35,383 nt of DNA from an uncultured Acidimicrobiaceae bacterium (GTDB lineage Bacteria; Actinomycetota; Acidimicrobiia; Spongiisociales; UBA5794), in contig CAMYKI010000026.1 in assembly GCA_947258985.1 (NCBI GenBank), positions 1 through 35,383 of the forward strand, in the 5' to 3' direction. This document shows, piece after piece, positions 17,101 to 24,647 of the stretch (the stretch's first letter is position 1; each line of letters begins with the position of its first letter). A program made the position numbers and the translations under genes. The notes under the pieces were generated by a model that did no database searches, was not told the DNA's origin, and worked only from the letters and a program-made list of their open reading frames with translations.

Positions 17101-17130
17101 GGTACGACATGCAGAGAATAGCGCCTCGGC

Positions 17131-18018
17131 CTAGACGGCGAGAGGTTGCGGAGTACCCCGCCGCATCCGGGCCAGGCTGTGCCCGCTGTACAGGGCGAGA
17201 GCCGCCCACACCAGGATGAAGCCGATCATCCGATCCCGGCCGACGATCTCGTCGTAGAGGAGAACGCCGATCAAGAATTGGAGCGAGGGAGCGATGTACT
17301 GAAGGAGGCCGATCGTCGAGAGCTTGACACGCGGCGCCGCTGCGCCGAACAGCAACAGCGGCAGCGCCGTCGCCACTCCGGTGAACACCAGTAGGACGGT
17401 CACCCGACCGCCACCACTCCAGAAGGCACCTTCACCGCTAGCCCCGAGCACCGTGAGGAAGACGAGGGCGGGGGCGAGTGCAAGAGTCACTTCGACGGTG
17501 AGGCTCTCTATCGGGCCGAGCGCTCTCATCTGCTTCTTGAGCAGCGCATAGATGGCGAAACTGGTGGCGAGAACCAGAGCGATCCATGGGAGTGAACCCA
17601 CCCGCACGGTCATGTATCCCACACCGCAGGCCGCTATTCCGACGGCCAGCCACTGAACCGGATCGAGCCGTTCCCTCAGGATCACAACTCCGAGTACAAC
17701 ATTGAGCAGCGGGTTGATGAAGTAGCCGAGACTGGATTCCACGATGTGCCCGTTGGTCACCGCCCAGATGTATGTCAGCCAATTGAGGGTGAGGAGGCTG
17801 CCGGCCAGCAGAAGACGCCCCGTCACCGGCCAGGTGAGATTGCGCAGCTGATTCCAGCTGCCACGGACGGCGATGATGACACCGAGAAAGACAATCGACC
17901 ATACGATCCGGTGCGCCAATATCTCGACCGGGCCGACCGTCTCGAGGGCCTTCCAGAAGATAGGCAGAACCCCCCAAATCACGTAGGCGCCGACCCCGAG
18001 CGCAATTCCTCGATTCAT
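17131..18018 (-). CDS. rarD: RarD-type EamA/DMT superfamily transporter
   Basis: Integral membrane protein of 295 residues with about ten predicted hydrophobic helices in two EamA halves. The N-terminus (GIALGVGAYVIWGVLPIFWKAL, then ILAHRIVWSI) is the hallmark of the RarD subfamily. The first half ends with NGHIVESSLGYFINPLLNVVLGV and the second with LQYIAPSLQFLIGVLLYDE, both typical of RarD. RarD was named for a chloramphenicol-sensitivity annotation; the substrate is unproven. ATG 18018 (MNRGIALG) starts directly before helix 1; upstream codons add only polar residues. Same strand as the hypothetical gene upstream (55-base gap) and the ABC-F gene downstream (107-base gap). Confidence 0.9.
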   Translation of the reverse strand: MNRGIALGVGAYVIWGVLPIFWKALETVGPVEILAHRIVWSIVFLGVIIAVRGSWNQLRNLTWPVTGRLLLAGSLLTLNWLTYIWAVTNGHIVESSLGYFINPLLNVVLGVVILRERLDPVQWLAVGIAACGVGYMTVRVGSLPWIALVLATSFAIYALLKKQMRALGPIESLTVEVTLALAPALVFLTVLGASGEGAFWSGGGRVTVLLVFTGVATALPLLLFGAAAPRVKLSTIGLLQYIAPSLQFLIGVLLYDEIVGRDRMIGFILVWAALALYSGHSLARMRRGTPQPLAV

Positions 18019-18073
18019 TCGAGCATTCAAACAGGCCGCAACGATGTCAACGACCCCGGTTGCGGCCGGCGTT

Positions 18074-18928
18074 CTATTCCTGCGGGACCGCAACAACGTA
18101 TGGGCGGTTCACCCCGGGGAGCACCTCGCCAACAATGACCACGTGCCACTGCGAGTCTCGCTCGTAACCACCGACCACCGACGCCCCCTCAGGAAGAGGA
18201 CCGACCGCCTCGGCGATTGCCGGAGAAAGCTCGGTTAGGTCGGGCACCGGAACCGCGGTCCTCTCCGGGAGCGATACCACCTCGGGCAAATGCAGCAGGC
18301 GTACCGCACCATCCGCGCCGATCGCCAACTGCACGGCCAGCGCTGCTGCCGGCTGGCGAACATATCCACCGTCCCCGCCCAGCAGAACGCGATGGGCAAC
18401 GTCGACCCGGTACACGGCCGGGGCGGGCGTTGAGACTGCAAACGCCTCGACCCATTCGACATAGGTCGGTGGCTCATCGGCGGGATACTCGACGGAGAAC
18501 AGATCGGCTGCAGCGGCGGCAACCGCACCGTCGCCATCGACCGTCAGATAGTCACGAACAAACCACTCGGCCCACACCACAGCAAGCCGTTCCTCCTCGT
18601 CGAGGGAGACCGCCATCAGGTCGGCCTCCGAGTACGCCGCCGTCGTGGTTTCTACAACGGTGGTCTGTACCGGCGCCGGGTCATTCGCTGCACTCGCCGG
18701 AGCTGCTGGTGCGGCAGCGAGGCGTTGACCTGTGCCGGCGGGAACGTCGAGAGGAACCTCGTATTCCGCTTGCTCGCCGGCGAGCATCACCTTCCCCGCC
18801 ACGAGTGCCAGCACGACCACGGCGCAGCCGGCCGTGACGATCAGTGCCAGTTTCCAGCGGGGATCGGGAGTCCTTGCGGCCAGCGCAGCCCACGGGATGT
18901 GTTCTAGCTCTTCGAATTCTTCGCTCAT
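18074..18928 (-). CDS. Membrane-anchored hypothetical protein with extracytoplasmic domain
   Basis: A 284-residue protein with a short acidic cytoplasmic N-terminus (MSEEFEELEH), one transmembrane segment at about 26-47 (LALIVTAGCAVVVLALVAG), an Ala/Pro/Thr-rich linker (about 60-105) and an extracytoplasmic domain of about 180 residues. The EERLAVVWAEWFVRDYLT segment followed by alternating strands is loosely reminiscent of NTF2-like TcpC domains, but I cannot confirm this and assign no function. ATG 18928 is chosen over the longer frame because it gives a normal type-II membrane topology. No conjugation genes are nearby, so a TcpC role in transfer is unlikely. Confidence 0.7.
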   Translation of the reverse strand: MSEEFEELEHIPWAALAARTPDPRWKLALIVTAGCAVVVLALVAGKVMLAGEQAEYEVPLDVPAGTGQRLAAAPAAPASAANDPAPVQTTVVETTTAAYSEADLMAVSLDEEERLAVVWAEWFVRDYLTVDGDGAVAAAAADLFSVEYPADEPPTYVEWVEAFAVSTPAPAVYRVDVAHRVLLGGDGGYVRQPAAALAVQLAIGADGAVRLLHLPEVVSLPERTAVPVPDLTELSPAIAEAVGPLPEGASVVGGYERDSQWHVVIVGEVLPGVNRPYVVAVPQE

Positions 18929-18974
18929 GGCTCGACGGTACTTCGAGCCGAGTTCATGTTCAATAGACCTGTTT

Positions 18975-18993
18975 AGCATTGTTTAGCAATGCT
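18975..18993. repeat. Hairpin AGCATTG/CAATGCT containing a tandem 9-mer
   Basis: A 7-bp perfect stem with a 5-base loop between the moaA stop and the next gene on the minus strand. TGTTTAGCA also occurs twice in direct repeat with a 10-base period across it (18970-18988). It may be a terminator-like end of moaA or an operator for the downstream gene; there is no T-run. Confidence 0.4.
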
Positions 18994-19005
18994 CAAACGC
19001 AGATG

Positions 19006-20010
19006 TCACCCGCCGATGTAGCTCATCTCCACTTTTGGCAAGTTTACGGTGACGCCGGATCGCAGTTCGCTGTATTTGTCGGACCGCTGCGACCACAGGT
19101 CGGTAATCATCGTCCTCAGCTCATCGTCGCCGGCTCCGCTGCGCATCGGAGCCCGGAAGTCGATTCCGCCGGCAGCGAATAGACACGTGTAGAGGACCCC
19201 TTCCGCCGAAAGGCGGGCCCGTGTGCAGTCGCCGCAGAACGGCTGAGAGACTGAACTGATGACACCGATCTCGCCTTGGCCATCGCGATATCGCCACCTC
19301 GAAGCAACCTCACCCGCGTAGTTGGGGTCGACCGGTTCCAGCGGATATCTGGCGGCAATGGACTTCAATACCTCGGTCGCAGGGACGACATCGTCGAGCC
19401 TCCACCCGTTGGTGCTGCCCACGTCCATGAATTCGATGAAGCGAACGATGTTCCCGGTCCCCCGGAACTTCTCTGCCATCGCCAACACGCCATCTGCATT
19501 GACACCTCGCTTCACCACCATGTTGATCTTTAGCGGTGTCAGCCCCGCGGCGACGGAGGCGTCGATACCGTCGAGGACATCGGTAACCGGGAAGTCGACA
19601 TCATTCATGGCAGCAAACACATCAGGATCCAGTGAATCGAGACTGACTGTGACCCTGCTCAACCCGGCCGCCGCCAACGCATCCGCTTTTCGCTCCAGCA
19701 GTGACCCGTTGGTCGTGAGGGTCAGGTCGGCGAGGCCAACCTCCGCGAGGTCCGCGATCAACGTCTCAACACCCCTTCGCAGCAGGGGTTCGCCACCGGT
19801 GATCCGCACCTTGTCGACTCCAAGATCGTGGAAGATGCGCGTCAGCCGGCCTATCTCTTCGAAAGAGAGCAACAGGTCGCGCTGCAGGAACTCGTACTCG
19901 CGGTTGAAGATTTCCTTCGGCATGCAGTAGCGGCACCGGAAGTTGCATCTATCGGTGATCGAGATACGGAGGTCGCGCAGCGGGCGCCCATGTGCGTCAA
20001 TAAGAGCCAT
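19006..20010 (-). CDS. moaA: GTP 3',8-cyclase MoaA (molybdenum cofactor biosynthesis)
   Basis: Radical-SAM enzyme that converts GTP to (8S)-3',8-cyclo-7,8-dihydroGTP, the first step of molybdopterin synthesis. The N-terminal cluster motif CNFRCRYC (Cys22, Cys26, Cys29) and the SAM-binding RITGGEPLLRRG are present. The C-terminal cluster FCGDCTRARLSAEGVLYTC supplies the second set of three cysteines, and the chain ends in the functionally important Gly-Gly (SYIGG). The 334-residue length is normal. ATG 20010 (MALIDAHGRPLRDLRIS) matches the usual MoaA start; the longer frame to 20046 adds a Pro-rich extension. No clear Shine-Dalgarno is present. No other moa gene is visible, so the rest of the pathway lies elsewhere. 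Confidence 0.96.
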   Translation of the reverse strand: MALIDAHGRPLRDLRISITDRCNFRCRYCMPKEIFNREYEFLQRDLLLSFEEIGRLTRIFHDLGVDKVRITGGEPLLRRGVETLIADLAEVGLADLTLTTNGSLLERKADALAAAGLSRVTVSLDSLDPDVFAAMNDVDFPVTDVLDGIDASVAAGLTPLKINMVVKRGVNADGVLAMAEKFRGTGNIVRFIEFMDVGSTNGWRLDDVVPATEVLKSIAARYPLEPVDPNYAGEVASRWRYRDGQGEIGVISSVSQPFCGDCTRARLSAEGVLYTCLFAAGGIDFRAPMRSGAGDDELRTMITDLWSQRSDKYSELRSGVTVNLPKVEMSYIGG

Positions 20011-20089
20011 TAGGTCAATCAGGTTACCGGGTGCGGGTGGCGCCATTCACGGAGCGCCGGTATCGCCTACCCAACCGGGGATAAGGGCC

Positions 20090-21217
20090 TCACCCCCGGG
20101 TGAGGTCGATGAACTCGCTGCGGGTTCGGGCCTCGCTCTTGAAATTGCCCCGCATCGCGCTGGTGACAGTGGAGCTGTCCTGCTTCTGGACGCCTCGCAT
20201 CATCATGCACAGGTGCTGGCCTTCGATAACGACACCGACACCGAGCGGGTCGAGAATCTCCTCTATCGCGTCCGCGACCTGATTGGTCAGCCGTTCCTGG
20301 ACCTGAAGCCGCCGCGCAAAGAGATCAACGACTCTGGCTACCTTGGAGAGACCGATGATCTTGCCCTGCGGGATGTATGCCACTGCGGCTTTGCCAAAGA
20401 AGGGAAGCATGTGGTGCTCACACATCGAGTAGAACTCGATGTCCTTGATCAACACCATCTCGTCGGCATCCTCGGCATCAAATACTGCATTGTTCACAAC
20501 CTCACTCAACGAGGTCGAATACCCGTTGGTGAGGAAATCCATCGCCTTGGCGACTCGAAGCGGAGTGCGCACCAGGCCCTCGCGATCAGGGTTCTCGCCG
20601 ATCTCGAGCAACTGGGCGCGAACGATGGCTTCGAGCTTCGGGGCGTAGACGTCGCCCGAATGCTCAAATTCGTCGGGGCCACGTGATTCGTATGGCTGGG
20701 CAAGGGTTATCGACATGACGGGCCTGACAGCCTCGGTTGCGGCATCGACCCCAAGCATCATGTCGTAAGCGGTTCGACCCGACACCGGATCAACCCAGGT
20801 GGGGGCAACATCAGCGATGGGAATCGCCACGTGGGGCTCCGCAGATGCGGCAGGATCCGGGAGTTGCCAGTCATCAAACGAGACGACCAGATCGCCGTAA
20901 TAGACAACATCGAGATCGATGGTGCGCGGGGCATTCTTGTCGTCCGTCCTCACTCGCCCGAGCACGTCCTCGATATGGCGCAGTTCGGCCCGTAGCTCAA
21001 GCGGAGATAGATCGGTACAGGCCACAACAGCGGCGTTGAAGAACTCGGGTGAGTCTTCGGGGCCGCCAACAGGGTCGCTCTCGAAAAAGCGGCTCACTTT
21101 GCGGACGTCGATCTTGCGGTGACGCCGCAGCAGGCGGATGGCCTCGGGGAGGTGGCGCTCCTTTTCGATGTTGGAACCGAGAGAGATGATCGTCTCGACA
21201 AACTTGGGTGTGCTCAT
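20090..21217 (-). CDS. Bifunctional HPPK / GTP cyclohydrolase I (FolK-FolE fusion)
   Basis: One 375-residue polypeptide joins two non-consecutive folate enzymes. Residues 1 to about 165 are 6-hydroxymethyl-dihydropterin pyrophosphokinase: [22 protein letters not shown], and RTIDLDV (98-104) with the two Mg-binding aspartates 101 and 103. Residues about 185-375 are GTP cyclohydrolase [20 protein letters not shown], the zinc-site CEHHMLPF (Cys266, His269), QVQERLTNQ and [14 protein letters not shown] with Cys337. A short linker joins them without a stop or frameshift. A FolKE bifunctional protein is known from Lactococcus lactis, so there is precedent. The gene follows folB after 9 bases and precedes moaA, another GTP-consuming enzyme. 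No folP is seen in the cluster. Confidence 0.93.
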   Translation of the reverse strand: MSTPKFVETIISLGSNIEKERHLPEAIRLLRRHRKIDVRKVSRFFESDPVGGPEDSPEFFNAAVVACTDLSPLELRAELRHIEDVLGRVRTDDKNAPRTIDLDVVYYGDLVVSFDDWQLPDPAASAEPHVAIPIADVAPTWVDPVSGRTAYDMMLGVDAATEAVRPVMSITLAQPYESRGPDEFEHSGDVYAPKLEAIVRAQLLEIGENPDREGLVRTPLRVAKAMDFLTNGYSTSLSEVVNNAVFDAEDADEMVLIKDIEFYSMCEHHMLPFFGKAAVAYIPQGKIIGLSKVARVVDLFARRLQVQERLTNQVADAIEEILDPLGVGVVIEGQHLCMMMRGVQKQDSSTVTSAMRGNFKSEARTRSEFIDLTRG

Positions 21218-21226
21218 TAGATCGTC

Positions 21227-21607
21227 CTAATTCTCTGAATCTCTGTGTCCGCGGGTCCGTGTGATCGTGATACCGACCGACCGCGCATGGCGAAGGGCGC
21301 CGGGCTTCTCGACGGTCATCTCGACCAGTCGAACCCTTGGCTCGAGCTCGAAGCAGATCTCAGCCAACTCGGCTACCAGTCGTTCAACCAGCATTGGCTC
21401 TCCCGACTCAATGTGGGCAATGAGTGCCTTCGTGATGGTTCGGTAGTTTGCGGCATCATCGATGTCGTCGCTTACTGCCGCCGGACGGGTATCGACCCAG
21501 AGCGTCGCATTCACCAGTACATCCTGTTTGTTGATTCGCTCGTCAGGATTGATGCCGACTATGCCCGGGACGCTCAAGTCCTTTATGTGGATTCTGTCTA
21601 ATTCCAT
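21227..21607 (-). CDS. folB: Dihydroneopterin aldolase
   Basis: Folate-pathway aldolase cleaving 7,8-dihydroneopterin to 6-hydroxymethyl-7,8-dihydropterin and glycolaldehyde. The 126-residue protein begins MELDRIHIKDLSVPGIVGINPDE, containing the conserved Gly-Ile/Val-x-x-x-E region, followed by the DDIDDAANYRTITKAL segment with the conserved Asp/Tyr. It ends with the VEKPGALRHARSVGITITR strand, where the Lys-Pro and Ala-Arg pattern is typical. ATG 21607 is preferred over the longer frame because the domain starts there and GAGAAG lies just upstream. First gene of the folB-folKE pair, divergent from the SLH protein gene; its product is the substrate of the HPPK half of the next gene. Confidence 0.93.
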   Translation of the reverse strand: MELDRIHIKDLSVPGIVGINPDERINKQDVLVNATLWVDTRPAAVSDDIDDAANYRTITKALIAHIESGEPMLVERLVAELAEICFELEPRVRLVEMTVEKPGALRHARSVGITITRTRGHRDSEN

Positions 21608-21694
21608 GTCTTCTCGCGGCGGTCGCTGGTGGAGTACGGCACATCTAACCACTTCGAGCCCCGGGGCATTCCGGTGAGTATTAGTGATAAAAAG

Positions 21695-21748
21695 CATCCG
21701 CTTCTACTCGTCGCTTCGTAGAAGGTCCGGAAGGCGGATGAGATCCGC
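21695..21748 (+). promoter_or_regulatory. Structured leader with mutually exclusive hairpins before the SLH protein gene
   Basis: CATCCGC (21695-21701) and CTTCTAC (21701-21707) can pair with GCGGATG (21734-21740) and GTAGAAG (21718-21724) as one nested stem. Alternatively GCGGAT (21734-21739) can pair with the downstream ATCCGC (21743-21748) around a 3-base loop. The two structures share GCGGAT and cannot coexist. They sit 13-66 bases upstream of the AAGGAG ribosome binding site. A protein operator with repeated GCGGAT half-sites is an alternative reading. Confidence 0.4.
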
Positions 21749-21771
21749 ACAAACTCTTGCAAGGAGAAGCC

Positions 21772-23571
21772 ATGAGAGGCCGAACCATCCTGGTTCTCGC
21801 TGCGCTGATGATTGCATCGCTCCTCACCGCCGCCGCACCCGCGGTTGCGGATGGACACAATGATGCATCAGTGACAGTCGTACACGGAATCCCCGGGGTA
21901 ACAGTCGATGTTTACGTCGACGGCGCAAACGCAATCCCCAATTTTGAGCCCAACACAGTCACCGACCCGATCCCGCTCCCGTCGGGACCGCACACGGTCG
22001 AGATCTACCTGGCCGGTGAAGGTCCCGCAGCAGCTGCGGAGCCGGTGCTCGAAGCTGATCTCGTACTGCCCCCTGGTGGCAATGTGACCGCCGTCGCCCA
22101 CCTCGAGGAGGGTGGAGGCCTGACCATTTCCGCATTCCTGAACGACACGACCAAGCCCATCTCGGGCCAGGCTCGTCTCGTCGTTCGCCACCTCGCCGAC
22201 GCGCCTGCGGTTGACATCATTGCCAACGGCTCGCTGGCGCTGTTCGAGGACGTCACCAACCCCAACGAGGGCCAGGTAGATGTTCCGGCCGGCACCTACG
22301 GAGTAACCATCAACGCCGCAGGCACCGACACCGTCGCATTCGACGCCGGTGACGTGACTCTCCCTGAGGGCACGAGCACCATCGTCTATGCCGTTGGTGA
22401 CCTTGCCGGTGGCACTTTCGGCCTGCTCGTACAGTCGATTTCAATCCCATCACCGGCTGCCTACGGTACGGCATCAGTCGTGCACGGCGTTCCCGGGCTG
22501 ACTGTTGACGTCTACCTAAACGGTAACCTGACCCTTCCCGCGTTCGCTCCTAATTCCGTCGTCGAGCAGATCTTGCTGCCCGCTACCGACTACGAGGTTG
22601 CGATCTATCCGGCCGGCGCCAACCCGTTGGCAACCGAAGCTGCGATCTCTGGCATGACCTCACTGCCGGCGGCCGCCAATGCTTCGATCGTCGCTCACCT
22701 CGATGGTGCCGGTGCACCGACGCTGAGTGTGTTCGTCAACGACGTCAGTGAGATCGCTGCCGGCGAAGCCCGCCTTGTGGTTCGTCACACTGCGGCAGCA
22801 CCTGCTGTTGACATCATCGCCAACGGCTCGCTGCCGCTGTTCGAGGACGTCACCAACCCCAACGAGGGACAGATAGACGTTCCGGCCGACACCTACGGCG
22901 TGACCATCAACGCCGCAGGCACCGACACCGTCGCCTTCGACGCCGGTGACGTCGCCCTTCCCGAGGGTCAAAGCACCATCGTGTACGCGATCGGTGATCT
23001 GGCCGGAGGCAGCTTCGGATTGATCGTTCAGGCCATCCCGAACCTGGGCCCCGACGGCTGGTTCGATGATGACAACGACAATGTGCACGAGGCCAACATC
23101 AACCTGATCGCCAACGTCGGCATCACGTTGGGTACCTCGAACACCACGTTCAGCCCGGACGAGTCAGTGACCAGGGGACAGATGGCAGCCTTCATCCGCC
23201 GTGCTCTGAACCTCCCGGCTTCGAATACCGACTTCTTCACCGATGACGACGATTCGATCTTCGAAGGTGACATCAACGCCATTGCGGCGGCAGGAATCAC
23301 TTTCGGCACCGGCGATGGGGAGTTCAGCCCGAACGAAACCATCACCCGTGGGCAGATGGCAGCGTTCTTGGTGAGGGCATTCGACGTGCCCGCCAGCACC
23401 ACCGACGCCTTCACCGATGACGACGACTCGATCTTCGAGAACGACATCAACGCCATCGCGGCGGCCGGCATCACGGTCGGCGACGGCCCGGGCACCTTCG
23501 GTCCCGACAAGGACGTTCTCCGTGGCCAGATGGCTACTTTCCTGGCCAGGGCGCTGGGCATCGGTAGCTGA
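21772..23571 (+). CDS. Secreted surface protein with two DUF4397 domains and three SLH repeats
   Basis: A 599-residue exported protein. The signal peptide is clear: basic MRGR, a hydrophobic core (ILVLAALMIASLLTAAAP) and a likely AVA cleavage site near residue 26. Two DUF4397 domains follow (about 32-225 and 232-425), each opening with a VVHGxPGxTVDVY motif and ending in GTYGVTINAAGTDTVAF-type strands. The last 175 residues hold three S-layer-homology repeats, each with a D/N-rich IxAIAAAGIT segment and RGQMAAF. Acidic clusters such as FTDDDDSIFE may bind Ca2+. SLH repeats commonly anchor proteins to the cell envelope; the DUF4397 role is unknown. The ATG at 21772 has AAGGAGAAG directly upstream. 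A strong terminator follows. Confidence 0.92.
   Translation: MRGRTILVLAALMIASLLTAAAPAVADGHNDASVTVVHGIPGVTVDVYVDGANAIPNFEPNTVTDPIPLPSGPHTVEIYLAGEGPAAAAEPVLEADLVLPPGGNVTAVAHLEEGGGLTISAFLNDTTKPISGQARLVVRHLADAPAVDIIANGSLALFEDVTNPNEGQVDVPAGTYGVTINAAGTDTVAFDAGDVTLPEGTSTIVYAVGDLAGGTFGLLVQSISIPSPAAYGTASVVHGVPGLTVDVYLNGNLTLPAFAPNSVVEQILLPATDYEVAIYPAGANPLATEAAISGMTSLPAAANASIVAHLDGAGAPTLSVFVNDVSEIAAGEARLVVRHTAAAPAVDIIANGSLPLFEDVTNPNEGQIDVPADTYGVTINAAGTDTVAFDAGDVALPEGQSTIVYAIGDLAGGSFGLIVQAIPNLGPDGWFDDDNDNVHEANINLIANVGITLGTSNTTFSPDESVTRGQMAAFIRRALNLPASNTDFFTDDDDSIFEGDINAIAAAGITFGTGDGEFSPNETITRGQMAAFLVRAFDVPASTTDAFTDDDDSIFENDINAIAAAGITVGDGPGTFGPDKDVLRGQMATFLARALGIGS
22210..22957 (+). repeat. Internal duplication of about 597 bp in the DUF4397 region
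   Basis: Sequence starting at 22210 recurs at 22807 (597-base, 199-codon offset) with very few changes over at least 120 bases, including NGSL-LFEDVTNPNEGQ and the following strands. The upstream halves of the two units are more divergent. This is either recent tandem duplication or local gene conversion. Confidence 0.8.
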
Positions 23572-23590
23572 ATCAGAGACAAATACAAAC

Positions 23591-23625
23591 GAGAGACGGG
23601 GTCGGCTGAGCCGACCCCTTCTCTC
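23591..23625. terminator. Strong bidirectional hairpin terminator
   Basis: GGGGTCGGC (23598-23606), loop TGA, GCCGACCCC (23610-23618), flanked by GAGAGA/TCTCTC outer arms with one mismatch between. It lies between the convergent SLH-protein stop (23571) and EamA transporter stop (23634), so it can serve both. Confidence 0.85.
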
Positions 23626-23633
23626 GCGTCTGA

Positions 23634-24461
23634 TCAGAGGACGAGAAGCACCACCGCGACCATGGCAAGCGCAACCGCCAGGACCTGCGTGGATGAGAGC
23701 CGCTCTTTGAGTAACAGCATCGCAAGGACTGCGGTCACGATCGGATAGAGCGAGCTCAGTACGGAGACGATGCCGAGCGGGCCACGCTGTAGTGCAGCCG
23801 CGATGAGCAGGTTGGCGCCCATGTCGAGCAAACCCGCCGCCGCAACCCACTTCAGACCCGAGGCATCGAGCTGGATCCGAGGTTCGAGTATCCGATGCAG
23901 AAGGAAGCCCATCGGGATGGTCACCGCACGTGCTCCGACCAGAGGCCAGAAGCCGCTCTCTTCGGATGTCTGTGCGATGAAGATGAAGAAAAGTGCAAAA
24001 CCGATTCCTGCGGCCAGAGCCATGGCCAGCAGCCGCGGTTCGAGCCGCCGCTGCGACTTCTCCCAGGCGATAGCGAATATGGCGATGAGGGCAAGCACCA
24101 CGCCGACCGCAGACCACAGCCCGAGACCCCCGCCGGTGGCGAGATCCACCGCCACGGGGATAGCCCCGGTAGAGGCGGCGGTCACCGGGGAAACCACCGC
24201 CATCGTTCCTTCTGCCAATGCCCGATAGAGCAGCCCGATGCCGATGGCTCCACCAATGCCGGCGGCGGCACCCCAGACGATGTCCGCCGTGGTCACGTTG
24301 TCGGCCGGGAATAGGATCAAGCCCGCCCCGAGTGCCCCCAGACCGATGGTCTGTGACGCGGCCATCACGCCCCACGCAGGAAAGCGCTTCGAGGCAAACC
24401 CGCCGGCGAAGTCCCCGGCGCCGTAGAAGATGGCGCCGCCGAGGGCGAGAAGTAGTGACAT
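23634..24461 (-). CDS. EamA/DMT family transporter
   Basis: Integral membrane protein of 275 residues with about ten hydrophobic helices arranged as two EamA repeats. It begins MSLLLALGGAIFYGAGDFAGGFASKR, a common N-terminus of this branch. The second half contains GLLDMGANLLIAAALQRGPLGIVSVLSSLYPIVTAVLAMLLLKERL, the characteristic end of EamA domains (the S/T-x-x-x-P-x-x-T-x-x-L-x-x-x-x-x-x-E-x-L pattern). The substrate is unknown. ATG 24461 has no ribosome binding site of its own but starts 5 bases after a small upstream ORF, so translational coupling is possible. Unlike the RarD protein at 17131, it lacks the RarD-specific motifs. Confidence 0.88.
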   Translation of the reverse strand: MSLLLALGGAIFYGAGDFAGGFASKRFPAWGVMAASQTIGLGALGAGLILFPADNVTTADIVWGAAAGIGGAIGIGLLYRALAEGTMAVVSPVTAASTGAIPVAVDLATGGGLGLWSAVGVVLALIAIFAIAWEKSQRRLEPRLLAMALAAGIGFALFFIFIAQTSEESGFWPLVGARAVTIPMGFLLHRILEPRIQLDASGLKWVAAAGLLDMGANLLIAAALQRGPLGIVSVLSSLYPIVTAVLAMLLLKERLSSTQVLAVALAMVAVVLLVL

Positions 24462-24466
24462 GATGA

Positions 24467-24622
24467 TCAAGCTAGCTGCTGCACACCGGGCGCAGGACTC
24501 ACGCACAGACCTGCGAACCGACGCCGGATTCGTTCCACAAGTTCAACGGGCCAGACAGCCCGCCGGCAGTAGGAGCGAGCAACCAGCAGCCGCCACGAAT
24601 CGGGCGGGAACAGCGACGCCAT
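24467..24622 (-). CDS. Possible small protein, 51 aa
   Basis: An ATG-initiated frame between the TetR gene and the EamA transporter, all on the minus strand. It encodes a basic, Trp/Arg-rich peptide (begins MASLFPPDSWRLL; middle AVWPVELVERIRRRFAG; ends VQQLA). No family is recognised and no Shine-Dalgarno is seen. In its favour, the stop lies only 5 bases before the transporter ATG, which itself lacks a ribosome binding site, and it would otherwise leave a 186-base gap in a compact region. It may instead be leftover or non-coding sequence. Confidence 0.3.
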   Translation of the reverse strand: MASLFPPDSWRLLVARSYCRRAVWPVELVERIRRRFAGLCVSPAPGVQQLA

Positions 24623-24647
24623 CGTCAGGAACTGGATGGCGTGTCGG

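Noticed and set aside
18074-18928. Conjugative-element TcpC homologue
   Set aside because: Topology is compatible, but sequence similarity is not convincing and no conjugation or integrase genes are nearby.
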